Positions 1-6,901 of a stretch of DNA of 41,099 bases are shown here, piece by piece. Source of the stretch: Actinomadura hibisca NBRC 15177 (lineage in GTDB: Bacteria; Actinomycetota; Actinomycetes; Streptosporangiales; Streptosporangiaceae); NCBI RefSeq assembly GCF_001552635.1, contig NZ_BCRO01000108.1, positions 1 to 41,099 on the forward strand. Direction: 5' to 3'. Below the pieces are notes generated by a model. The model did no database searches. It saw only the letters and a program-made list of their open reading frames with translations, and was not told the DNA's origin. Made by a program: the position numbers and the translations under genes. Within the stretch, counting starts at the first letter, position 1. Each line of letters begins with the position of its first letter.

Positions 1-18
1 TCTGCAGGGACCCACCCA

Positions 19-210
19 ACCCCAGCCCCGCGCCCTACACCCGACCAGCAACCCCAGCCCGCGCGGGGTTGATCCAGGTGCCCACCAACCCCAGCCCGTG
101 CGGGTTTTCTTCACTCGACCACCTACCCCAGCCCCGCGCCCCGCACCCGACCAACAACCCCGACCCGTGCGGGTTTTCCGCACCCGGCCAGCAACTCCAG
201 CCCGCGCGGT
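19..210. repeat. Degenerate tandem repeat, about six units of 32-37 bp
   Basis: Units start near 19, 50, 87, 124, 156 and 193. Each begins with a variant of AACCCCAGCCCG(C/T)GCGGG and is followed by a more variable tail. Units 1 and 4 share one tail type; units 3 and 5 share another ending in GGGTTTTC. The CCCG-TGC-GGG core is self-complementary and in units 3 and 5 precedes a short T-run, so those copies resemble weak rightward terminators. No gene is seen in 1-252. The period is too variable and the spacers too alike for a CRISPR array. Confidence 0.7.
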
Positions 211-252
211 TGATGCCCCCGTCCCCGGTGGCTGAGGTCGAGCGCTGCTGGG

Positions 253-609
253 TTACAGGAGCACGTAGACGCACTTCCCGCCGCCGTCGGCGGCTTTCCA
301 GCCGACTTGTCTGGTCAAGGTTTGCAGGATCGCCAGGCCCCTGCCGGACTCGGCCGTCAGGTCGAACTCTTTGAACTGCGGCAGCACGGGGGAGTTGTCG
401 GCCACTTCCAGGACGGGGCCGGCCTCGGTCTTGTAGAGCCGCACCACGGCTTTGTCGCACGTCGTGTGCTTGGCGACGTTGCTCAGGAGTTCCGAGAGGG
501 CGAGGCGGGCCACGTAGGAGTCGATGTCCCACTCGGTGAAGACGTCCGCGACCCAGGCGCGAGCGGAGTGAAGGCGGGCGGCGTCGGTTTCGATCACCAG
601 CGAGAACAT
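253..609 (-). CDS. Small ATP-binding (HATPase, RsbW/anti-sigma-like) protein
   Basis: This 118-residue protein has the single-domain layout of the actinobacterial HATPase_c proteins related to anti-sigma kinases such as RsbW and SpoIIAB. The N-box reads SELLSNVAKHT (about residues 39-49). VADNSP (69-74) is the Asp box, and SGRGLAILQTL (88-98) is the G-box. A longer reading frame extends to 678, but ATG at 609 is preceded by GAGG at suitable spacing and starts directly at the domain, so I chose it. No sigma factor or anti-anti-sigma partner lies next to it. Its target is therefore unknown, and it may act as a regulator rather than a kinase. It is transcribed in the same direction as the methyltransferase operon but 410 bp beyond it, so probably separately. 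Confidence 0.8.
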   Translation of the reverse strand: MFSLVIETDAARLHSARAWVADVFTEWDIDSYVARLALSELLSNVAKHTTCDKAVVRLYKTEAGPVLEVADNSPVLPQFKEFDLTAESGRGLAILQTLTRQVGWKAADGGGKCVYVLL

Positions 610-879
610 GTCGATCCCCTCGGGTAGTCGGTTTCTATGGCAGAGCCTCTCTTGTGGAGGGGATGCTGAGCGGCGCAAAGCATGCTGGTCAGAGCCGTTG
701 CCGCGACTTTGTGTATGTCGCCGGTCGTCCTCGGTTATCAGGAGTCGAGATGCCGCAGCCCCCTGTTCCTGCTAGGAACTTCGCTGTTGTTGGAAGACCT
801 CACACCACCTTCATCTGGTCCACCCTCAACTGCTAAAAAGCTTCGCTATTAGGCGCACGTCGTTCGCGATGAGAGGAAG
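610..879. other. Intergenic region without a recognised gene
   Basis: No open frame here has a convincing start, ribosome-binding site or recognisable product. A 60-codon frame at 654-836 (+) has none of these. The stretch contains the promoter region of the small HATPase gene next to 609 and runs into the structured element at 880-1008. Confidence 0.5.
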
Positions 880-1008
880 CCCTCCGGGCGGTGGTGCACT
901 TCGACCAAGGTGCGACGGGGCGAATGCCCCTAGGTGGCGGGACTTCAGGAGTCCCTTGTCGGACCACACGGGAACTTCAGTGGCTTGGTCTACTTGCCGC
1001 CCGGAGGG
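880..1008. other. Multi-stem structured element 3' of the methyltransferase gene
   Basis: A perfect 12-bp outer stem pairs 880-891 (CCCTCCGGGCGG) with 997-1008. A 7-bp inner stem pairs 903-909 (GACCAAG) with 984-990. Inside are three hairpins: 917-921 with 926-930 around GAAT, 939-944 with 950-955 around TCAGG, and a weaker one, 964-967 with 980-983. The nested branched plan is more elaborate than a normal intrinsic terminator and lacks a clear U-run. It lies 11 bp downstream of the methyltransferase stop codon on the minus strand, so it would form in that mRNA's 3' untranslated region. It could also be an independent small RNA or a small palindromic mobile element. Its function is unknown. 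Confidence 0.5.
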
Positions 1009-1019
1009 AGTTCTAGGGA

Positions 1020-2234
1020 CTACTCCCCGACGATCTGTGAGGGCTTGTCGAGCCAGACCGTCTGGCCTTCCGCCGAGACCGTCAGGCCGAAGCGGCTGCG
1101 CTCGGGTTGCCCGATCGTGCACCAACGGAGCCAGGCTTCCGATACCTCCTGCCAAAGGTCTCGGTCGCCGTAGCTTGTGACCTCGTATTCGTTGGCGTCG
1201 GGGACGAACTCGACGGTTGCCCACGAGCCGTACTCCCGAGAGCCGGGGTAGGTCTCCCGCAGCCACAGCGTGGCCTCACCGGAACCGTCTTCCGCCTCGC
1301 ACAGGTCGTACCGAATCCCCGGCGCCAGGGCAGTGATCATGACACCGCCGCCATAGGTCTCCCAGCCCGGCGCGTCGCCAGGCCGACCGACCATCTTCGG
1401 GTTGATCGTGGTGGAGTACTGCTCGGCGTCCTCCTGGTGGTGGAGGAAGGACTCCAACGTCCCTGATTCTGGACGCTGGGAACGAAGCATCATGTAGCCG
1501 GCCGAAGTGGTGAGTCGTCCCACCGCTTCATTGCCGAGCCGGGTGAGAGCGATCTTGTGTCCCTGCCCCCACGCAGGGCACCAGGGCATGACCGCCCTGC
1601 CTCCCAGCCGCAGCGCGGCCAAGAGGTTCCACGGGACGTCGGCGACACCGGCCGTCACATGGAGCCGATCGAACTCTTCAAGCGAGTTGAAGTCGAGTGC
1701 ATCTGCGCTCAGCACATCGACGTTGATAGCGCCAAGGGCAGCGAGCCGTGCTTCCGCGGCTAGGGCCAAGTCCTCGTCCACCTCGATGGAAACGACACGG
1801 CCATGCGGGCCGACGATGCGCCCCAGCAGGCAAGCCGTCCATCCCGATCCGGTCCCGACCTCCAGAACGCGATCACCGGGCATCGGTTCCAGCAGTTCAC
1901 CGAACTGGGCGACGACGCCGGGAGCCGATACCGAGGAGGTGAACCAACCTTGCCCACTGGCAGGGTCCCCCTGGCCATCATCGACCTGGGTGACGATCGA
2001 GGCGTCCGAGTAGACCGCCCAACGCCACTGCTCCGGCCGGGCGCGCTTGTCGATGGAGAAGGCCGGGGCGTCGTGATCCGGGATGGCCCATGCACGATCC
2101 GGCACGAACAACTCGCGCGGGACGTCGATGAACGCCTGCCTCCACTCAGACCGGGTGAGGTCGCCCTGGCCTGCCAGGAGGTGGATCAGGTCGTGTACGT
2201 CCTTGCCCGAGATCAGGCCAGGGACCTCATTCAC
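1020..2234 (-). CDS. RiPP-associated protein-L-isoaspartate O-methyltransferase-like enzyme (imiditide/FxLD type)
   Basis: This 404-residue class I SAM methyltransferase is of the PIMT (PCMT) family. The SAM motif I is VLEVGTGSGW (123-132), the post-I strand is VVSIEVDE (147-154), and SSVSAPGVVAQ (100-110) sits at the usual substrate-loop position. Residues from about 250 to 404 form an extension absent from housekeeping PIMT (about 210-230 residues). It ends with RFGLTVSAEGQTVWLD (381-396), which resembles the C-terminal motif of PIMT homologues found with lasso peptides, graspetides, FxLD lanthipeptides and imiditides. Such enzymes methylate an Asp side chain, which then closes to an aspartimide. 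The start is GTG with AAGGAG eight bases upstream, 17 bp after the stop of the small peptide gene. No lanthionine, lasso or graspetide enzyme lies nearby, favouring a stand-alone imiditide system. The exact substrate is inferred. Confidence 0.85.
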   Translation of the reverse strand: MNEVPGLISGKDVHDLIHLLAGQGDLTRSEWRQAFIDVPRELFVPDRAWAIPDHDAPAFSIDKRARPEQWRWAVYSDASIVTQVDDGQGDPASGQGWFTSSVSAPGVVAQFGELLEPMPGDRVLEVGTGSGWTACLLGRIVGPHGRVVSIEVDEDLALAAEARLAALGAINVDVLSADALDFNSLEEFDRLHVTAGVADVPWNLLAALRLGGRAVMPWCPAWGQGHKIALTRLGNEAVGRLTTSAGYMMLRSQRPESGTLESFLHHQEDAEQYSTTINPKMVGRPGDAPGWETYGGGVMITALAPGIRYDLCEAEDGSGEATLWLRETYPGSREYGSWATVEFVPDANEYEVTSYGDRDLWQEVSEAWLRWCTIGQPERSRFGLTVSAEGQTVWLDKPSQIVGE

Positions 2235-2251
2235 TTCACGAACTCCTTCTG

Positions 2252-2377
2252 CTACCGCTTGCCGTCGCCGCTGTTGCCCTTGGTGTCGTCGCCCTTGCCA
2301 CCGTGGCCGCCGCCCTGCGGGCTGTCGCCGTCGCTGCCCTTGCCGTCGCTGTCTCCCTTGCCACCGTGCTTGGCCAT
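2252..2377 (-). CDS. Candidate RiPP (imiditide-type) precursor peptide, 41 residues
   Basis: The peptide has 15 Gly, 7 Asp, 6 Lys, 4 Ser, 2 His and no Cys, so lanthionine chemistry is excluded. Asp residues are at 9, 11, 16, 18, 30, 31 and 38. Three precede Gly (11, 16, 38), the sequence context most prone to aspartimide closure. The segment HGGKGD occurs twice (4-9 and 25-30), each followed by a similar Lys/Ser/Asp/Gly stretch, so the peptide is an imperfect duplication. ATG at 2377 has a near-perfect AGGAGG five bases upstream. The same frame is open to an ATG at 2467 that overlaps the stop of the upstream HATPase gene, which would add a 30-residue Arg/Ser-rich leader; no Shine-Dalgarno supports that start. 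The gene lies 17 bp before the PIMT-like methyltransferase, its likely modifying enzyme. The function is inferred from context. Confidence 0.75.
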   Translation of the reverse strand: MAKHGGKGDSDGKGSDGDSPQGGGHGGKGDDTKGNSGDGKR

Positions 2378-2382
2378 CACGA

Positions 2383-2388
2383 CCTCCT
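2383..2388 (-). promoter_or_regulatory. Strong ribosome-binding site fixing the precursor peptide start
   Basis: AGGAGG on the minus strand lies five bases before ATG at 2377. It is the strongest Shine-Dalgarno in the operon. It supports the 41-residue reading over the longer frame and is consistent with a precursor made in excess over its enzyme. Confidence 0.75.
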
Positions 2389-2463
2389 GTAGATGGGACC
2401 TACTGATGGAACCGTCCGGCCGACTGCGGGGTCGCCGGGTTCTTGACCACCGGCCGGACGGGG

Positions 2464-2868
2464 TCATCGGGTTTCGACCACGGCGAAAACCGTCTTGCCC
2501 TTCGGGTCCGGGCGAACGCCGTAGTGACAGGCCAGAGCCTCCACGATGACGAGCCCCCTCCCTCCTTCATCGTGGAGGCTCGGCTCCTTACGGCGCGGCT
2601 CAGCAGGGGACGAGTCCCAGACCTCCACCGTGATGGAGCCTGGAACGTCCTCGGCGAGAGTCAGCTTGAAGGAGGGGGTGTTCTCGTTGACGACGTTGGT
2701 CACCAGCTCGGAGACCACCAAGCCGATGTTCTCCACGACGCGCGGGTGGACTCGCCAGATCTCCAGCTTGCGTTCGGCGATCCTGCGCACAACGCCGACG
2801 GCGGTGGGCACCGCCGGGAATTCACTCCTCATCAGGAGATGCCGGGTCTCCGTCGTCATCGCTGTCAT
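2464..2868 (-). CDS. ATP-binding (HATPase, anti-sigma-like) protein, first gene of the RiPP-like operon
   Basis: This 134-residue single HATPase_c domain has N-box SELVTNVVNEN (53-63), the Asp box VWDSSP (83-88) and the G-box GGRGLVIVEAL (102-112). It belongs to the same broad family as the protein at 253-609 but is clearly diverged. The first ATG (2868) has AGGAC upstream; a second ATG three codons later is possible. It lies 86 bp upstream of the small peptide gene in the same direction, so it probably shares the promoter between 2869 and 3010. In actinomycetes such proteins commonly accompany XRE and DUF397 regulators. Its link to peptide maturation is unknown and may be purely regulatory. 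Confidence 0.8.
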   Translation of the reverse strand: MTAMTTETRHLLMRSEFPAVPTAVGVVRRIAERKLEIWRVHPRVVENIGLVVSELVTNVVNENTPSFKLTLAEDVPGSITVEVWDSSPAEPRRKEPSLHDEGGRGLVIVEALACHYGVRPDPKGKTVFAVVETR

Positions 2869-2890
2869 CGTCTGTGTCCTCTGGCGCGGT

Positions 2891-2910
2891 GTGGACCTTG
2901 GTGGACCTTG
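2891..2910. repeat. Two tandem 10-bp repeats (GTGGACCTTG)
   Basis: Two identical 10-bp units stand directly in tandem, 23-42 bp upstream of the HATPase start. With the four 10-bp repeats at 2978-3017 they frame the divergent promoter region. One-turn spacing suggests protein binding to one DNA face, but they could be slippage products. Confidence 0.45.
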
Positions 2911-2958
2911 GTGTCGGTTTCGGGGTCGGGCCTACAGAGAACACCTGCACAGAGGGCC

Positions 2959-2987
2959 TTGTCAGCAGCAGAATGGCCGGATGTAGT
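2959..2987 (+). promoter_or_regulatory. Candidate promoter of the XRE-type regulator
   Basis: A TTGTCA -35-like hexamer (2959-2964) is followed after 17 bp by TGTAGT (2982-2987) as a -10-like hexamer. The -10 lies inside the first of four 10-bp repeats, as expected if the regulator represses its own gene. The -10 is poor, so this is tentative. Confidence 0.35.
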
Positions 2988-3017
2988 CGGATGCAACCGG
3001 ATGTAACCGGATGCCGC
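2978..3017. repeat. Four tandem 10-bp repeats (CGGATGyAry), candidate operator
   Basis: Units begin at 2978, 2988, 2998 and 3008: CGGATGTAGT, CGGATGCAAC, CGGATGTAAC, CGGATGCCGC. The first six bases are invariant and the spacing is exactly 10 bp. The array sits at the 5' end of the XRE regulator gene and upstream of the divergent RiPP-like operon, the natural place for an operator controlling both. Autoregulation is inferred. Confidence 0.5.
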
Positions 3018-3046
3018 GCAGGTCACGGAGGGCGGACCACTCAGGT

Positions 3047-4393
3047 ATGGGTCAAGATGGAAGCCTCCCGGCGTCGTCGGAGATGATCGGCATCCTTCGC
3101 AACCGCCTTCTGCTGACGCAGGAGGAGCTTGCGAAGGAGATGTGCGACGTCGCCGACCCGCGAACCCGCAAGCACCTGCCGTCTCTTGTCAACATGGCCC
3201 GTCGCATCCGGGCGCACGAGGGAGGAGAACCTGTCGGAGCCAGGTACGCGGAGCTGTACCGCCGGGTCTGGGAGAAGCGCCGTCACGAGCTGACCGAGCC
3301 GGGACCCCTGGAACCGGCGGAGGCTCAGCTTGCTGTCGATCCCCTCGCACTTGCGTGGACAGTTGGGAGGCTTGATCAGCGCGTGGACCGAAGAACACTT
3401 CTTGGCCTCGCCGCGGCTGCGGTAACTGGGATTCCTGCTCTCGATCCCGCTGAACGTCTTATGAGGGTGCTCAATGGGCACAACCGGCCGGACGAAGAGA
3501 TGGTCAGGCACCTGGAAGCACGAACGAAGGGGTTCCATCGCCTCGAAGAACACATGCCGGCCGTCCAGCTTTACGCGGCCCTGCAGACTCATCTAGGAGA
3601 GATCAGTGCTCTTCTGGAAGCAATCCGCTCTGACACCCTCCGCCAACGGCTCGCAGTGGCCGCAGGGGAATCCGCAGTGCTCGACTCCTGGTTCGCCTGG
3701 GAGTTGGGCGATGCTCGCAGAGCAGCGGAATCAGCTCGCCTTGTCGGCTACGCGTCCAGAGCCGGAGACGACCCGGCGACGGCCGCTTGCATGACCGGCT
3801 ACCAGACCTACATGACCGGCAACAACCCGATCGTGGGGATGACGCTGGCCCAGAACGCGCTGGAACGCCTAGGAGAAAGCGACCTCGCCACCCGAGCGTG
3901 GCTCCTGGCACGCCTCGGCGAGGAAAGCGCCCTCGCAGGCGACAAGAAGACCGCGCTCAAGGCCATCCGAGAGGCCGAGCAGGTCTACGAGGAAGCCGAC
4001 ATCAGGCGGCGGCCGTGGACGTGCTTCCTGGACCCGGCCCGCTTCGCCTCCATGACACTGTCCGTCTATTCACGAATCAGGGAGGAGAACCGGGCAGTAG
4101 GGGCAAGTGAGCGAGTCTCGGCCTTCCTCGGTCCGGGTACGGAGACCAAGAAACTCTGCGTCGTGCAGGCGGACATGGCGCTGGCGATCTTCCGCCTCGG
4201 AGACGAGACCGAGGCAGTCAGGTTCGCCCGCCAGGCGCTCGACGCGACTGTAGCCATGGCGGCCCCACTCGGGTGGGACCGTCTTGACCAGGTTGTCGAG
4301 GAGTTCGCCAGCTCGAAGTCCCCGGCAACCCGCGGGTTCAGTCAGGAGTACACCGTTACGAGGCCGACGACGGCTCCGTCGTCTCTTCTTTGA
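3047..4393 (+). CDS. XRE-type helix-turn-helix regulator with TPR-like C-terminal region
   Basis: The protein has 448 residues from ATG 3047. The N-terminal stretch ILRNRLLLTQEELAKEMCDV is a helix-turn-helix of the XRE kind. It is followed by a linker (VDRRTLLGLAAAAVTGIPAL) seen in a common actinobacterial regulator family. About 290 residues of helical, TPR-like sequence rich in Ala, Leu, Arg and Glu follow. Such proteins are usually pathway-specific regulators. The start is uncertain: the frame is open to ATG 3011, but GGAGGG at 3027-3032 can serve only a downstream start, at 14-bp spacing. The gene is divergent from the HATPase-peptide-methyltransferase operon across 140-180 bp containing tandem 10-bp repeats, so it is the likely regulator of that operon. 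Its 3' end overlaps the convergent cutA gene by 38 bp. Confidence 0.75.
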   Translation: MGQDGSLPASSEMIGILRNRLLLTQEELAKEMCDVADPRTRKHLPSLVNMARRIRAHEGGEPVGARYAELYRRVWEKRRHELTEPGPLEPAEAQLAVDPLALAWTVGRLDQRVDRRTLLGLAAAAVTGIPALDPAERLMRVLNGHNRPDEEMVRHLEARTKGFHRLEEHMPAVQLYAALQTHLGEISALLEAIRSDTLRQRLAVAAGESAVLDSWFAWELGDARRAAESARLVGYASRAGDDPATAACMTGYQTYMTGNNPIVGMTLAQNALERLGESDLATRAWLLARLGEESALAGDKKTALKAIREAEQVYEEADIRRRPWTCFLDPARFASMTLSVYSRIREENRAVGASERVSAFLGPGTETKKLCVVQADMALAIFRLGDETEAVRFARQALDATVAMAAPLGWDRLDQVVEEFASSKSPATRGFSQEYTVTRPTTAPSSLL

Positions 4394-4691
4394 TCCATCG
4401 GATGTAGTCGCCGAGGCCCCCGACGATCGGCACAGCCACGATTTCGGGGGTCTCATAGGAATGAGCCTCCTTGACGGCCGTGGTGAGGGCGTCGAGGCGG
4501 TCTTCGGTCGTCTTCATGACGACCAGGAACTCTTCGTCGTGCGCCAACTCCCCCTTCCACCAGTACGAGGACGTGATCGGACCGCTGATCTGGGCGCAGG
4601 CCGCGAAACGGCCCTTGACGGCGGTCTCCACGACCTTCTCGGCCTCTTCACGGCTGCCTGCGGTCACGTGAACTTCGAGCGTCTGGGTCAT
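4356..4691 (-). CDS. cutA: Divalent-cation tolerance protein CutA
   Basis: This 111-residue protein matches the small trimeric CutA1 fold. Diagnostic stretches are AACAQISGPITSSYWWKGEL (30-49), then EFLVVMKT, and HSYETPEIVAVPI with Tyr-Glu-x-Pro-Glu-Ile intact, ending in DYIRWIKE. CutA is linked to copper/divalent metal tolerance, although its biochemical role remains unsettled. The start ATG has no Shine-Dalgarno, but TAGGGT lies six bases upstream on the minus strand, suggesting a leaderless transcript. The 3' end runs 38 bp into the end of the convergent regulator gene. Confidence 0.93.
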   Translation of the reverse strand: MTQTLEVHVTAGSREEAEKVVETAVKGRFAACAQISGPITSSYWWKGELAHDEEFLVVMKTTEDRLDALTTAVKEAHSYETPEIVAVPIVGGLGDYIRWIKEETTEPSSAS

Positions 4692-4697
4692 GCTTCG

Positions 4698-4703
4698 ACC
4701 CTA
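4698..4703 (-). promoter_or_regulatory. -10-like TAGGGT for leaderless cutA
   Basis: TAGGGT ends six bases before the cutA ATG (4691), the spacing expected if transcription starts at the start codon. No clear -35 was identified. Confidence 0.45.
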
Positions 4704-4888
4704 GCCGCGCCGGAAGGCTGTGGCAGGCCCCGCGGAACCCGGAGAAGCTCTAGCTAGTTGCTCCGTCCTGGCTGCCCTTCTGCACCCCTGGGTTTGTAGG
4801 CGTCCTTGTCGGCCGATACCGGCAGTCCGGCGGCGCGCAGATGGTGGGGTGCACCTCAGATCCGAGAGCTGGAAGAGAGGTGGAAGAG

Positions 4889-5065
4889 ATGACGTCGAAG
4901 TGGCGGAAGTCCAGCTACAGCAGTTCCCAGGGTGATCACTGCGTCGAGCTCGCCGGTCGCGGGCCGGTTGTCGGGATCAGAGACTCGAAGGCTCCTGAGA
5001 GCGGTCATCTGGTGTTCGAGCGTGGCGTCCTGGCAGTCCTGGTCAAGCGCTTGAAGGAGTCCTGA
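4889..5065 (+). CDS. DUF397 domain protein (orphan)
   Basis: This 58-residue protein starts SKWRKSSYSSSQGDHCVELA and continues to VGIRDSKAPESGHLVFERG, the hallmark of DUF397, a very common small actinobacterial domain. DUF397 genes normally sit directly downstream of an XRE regulator with a DUF5753 domain, as in the BldB-related and toxin-like regulatory pairs. Here no such partner is adjacent; the nearest XRE-type gene is the one ending at 4393, with cutA between on the other strand. ATG 4889 has GAGAGG upstream and begins at the conserved domain, so the longer frame from 4841 was rejected. Confidence 0.85.
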   Translation: MTSKWRKSSYSSSQGDHCVELAGRGPVVGIRDSKAPESGHLVFERGVLAVLVKRLKES

Positions 5066-5109
5066 GTTCCGGGGCTCCGCCGTGCCCTCAGTCCTTCTCC
5101 CCGTCCGGC

Positions 5110-5115
5110 TAGGGT
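5110..5115 (+). promoter_or_regulatory. -10-like TAGGGT for leaderless aminotransferase gene
   Basis: TAGGGT lies six bases before ATG 5122, and no convincing Shine-Dalgarno is present. This suggests a leaderless mRNA. Confidence 0.45.
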
Positions 5116-5121
5116 GCTGGG

Positions 5122-6285
<1,164 letters not shown>

Positions 6286-6358
6286 AACCCGGGTGTAAAC
6301 GGCGGGCCCCTTCCGGGACTACTTCACGAAACCTCCCCCCGACCCCGAAGGGGCCTTC

Positions 6359-6901
6359 GTGGATGACCCCGAAACACGCTTCACCCAGCTGTACGACACC
6401 CACTACCGGCGGGTGATGGCCTACGCCCTCACCCACGCCGAGCCCCACACCGCCGAGGACATCGTCAGCGAGACCTTCCTCATCGCCTGGCGGCGGTTCG
6501 GCGACGTCGGCGACCCTGCCCTGCCCTGGCTCCTCGGCGTCGCCCGCAACCTGCTCCACAAGCAGCGCGCCGGTGGGCGGCGCGGCCGGGATCTGGCCGA
6601 GCGCATCAAGGTCCTGAGCGGGCCCGCCGATCTGGCCGCCTGGGACGTCGCCGACCACGTCGTGGAGCGCGACGCGGCACTGGCCGCCATCGCCGCCCTC
6701 CCCGAACGCGACCTGGAGACCCTCGCGCTCGTCACCTGGCACGGGCTGGAGCCGCGCCAGGCCGCCAAGGTCGTCGGCTGCTCGGCGGCGGCCTTCTTCG
6801 TCCGCCTGCACCGCGCCCGCAAGCGGCTCGCCCGTGCTCTGGAGGCGGGCCCCGCCCCGCGTCCCGCCACCCCTGCGGTCGTCCGGGAGGCGGCCCGATG
6901 A
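6359..6901 (+). CDS. ECF-type RNA polymerase sigma factor
   Basis: The 180-residue protein has sigma region 2 at about 8-70, with AEDIVSETFLIAWRRF (32-47), the usual core-binding helix, and region 4 at about 106-162, with ALPERDLETLALV. The region-4 helix-turn-helix is slightly atypical (CSAAAFFVRLHRARKRL instead of the usual VKSRLHRAR). It starts with GTG 6359. The stop overlaps the next gene's ATG in the arrangement ATGA, so the two are translationally coupled. The partner is a membrane-anchored protein of the kind that accompanies such sigma factors and may control it. The signal it responds to is not evident. Confidence 0.88.
   Translation: MDDPETRFTQLYDTHYRRVMAYALTHAEPHTAEDIVSETFLIAWRRFGDVGDPALPWLLGVARNLLHKQRAGGRRGRDLAERIKVLSGPADLAAWDVADHVVERDAALAAIAALPERDLETLALVTWHGLEPRQAAKVVGCSAAAFFVRLHRARKRLARALEAGPAPRPATPAVVREAAR

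Noticed and set aside
19..210. CRISPR array
   Set aside because: The repeats vary, spacers resemble one another, unit length is irregular, and no cas genes are present.
654..836. 60-codon plus-strand frame
   Set aside because: No ribosome-binding site, no recognisable domain, and sequence typical of noncoding shadow.
880..1008. Insertion-sequence terminal repeats
   Set aside because: The 12-bp inverted ends could suggest a mobile element, but there is no transposase and no target duplication visible, so it is reported only as a structured element.
1020..2377. FxLD-type lanthipeptide cluster
   Set aside because: The methyltransferase resembles the FxLD-system family, but the peptide has no Cys and no FxLD leader motif, and no LanB/LanC-like enzymes are nearby.
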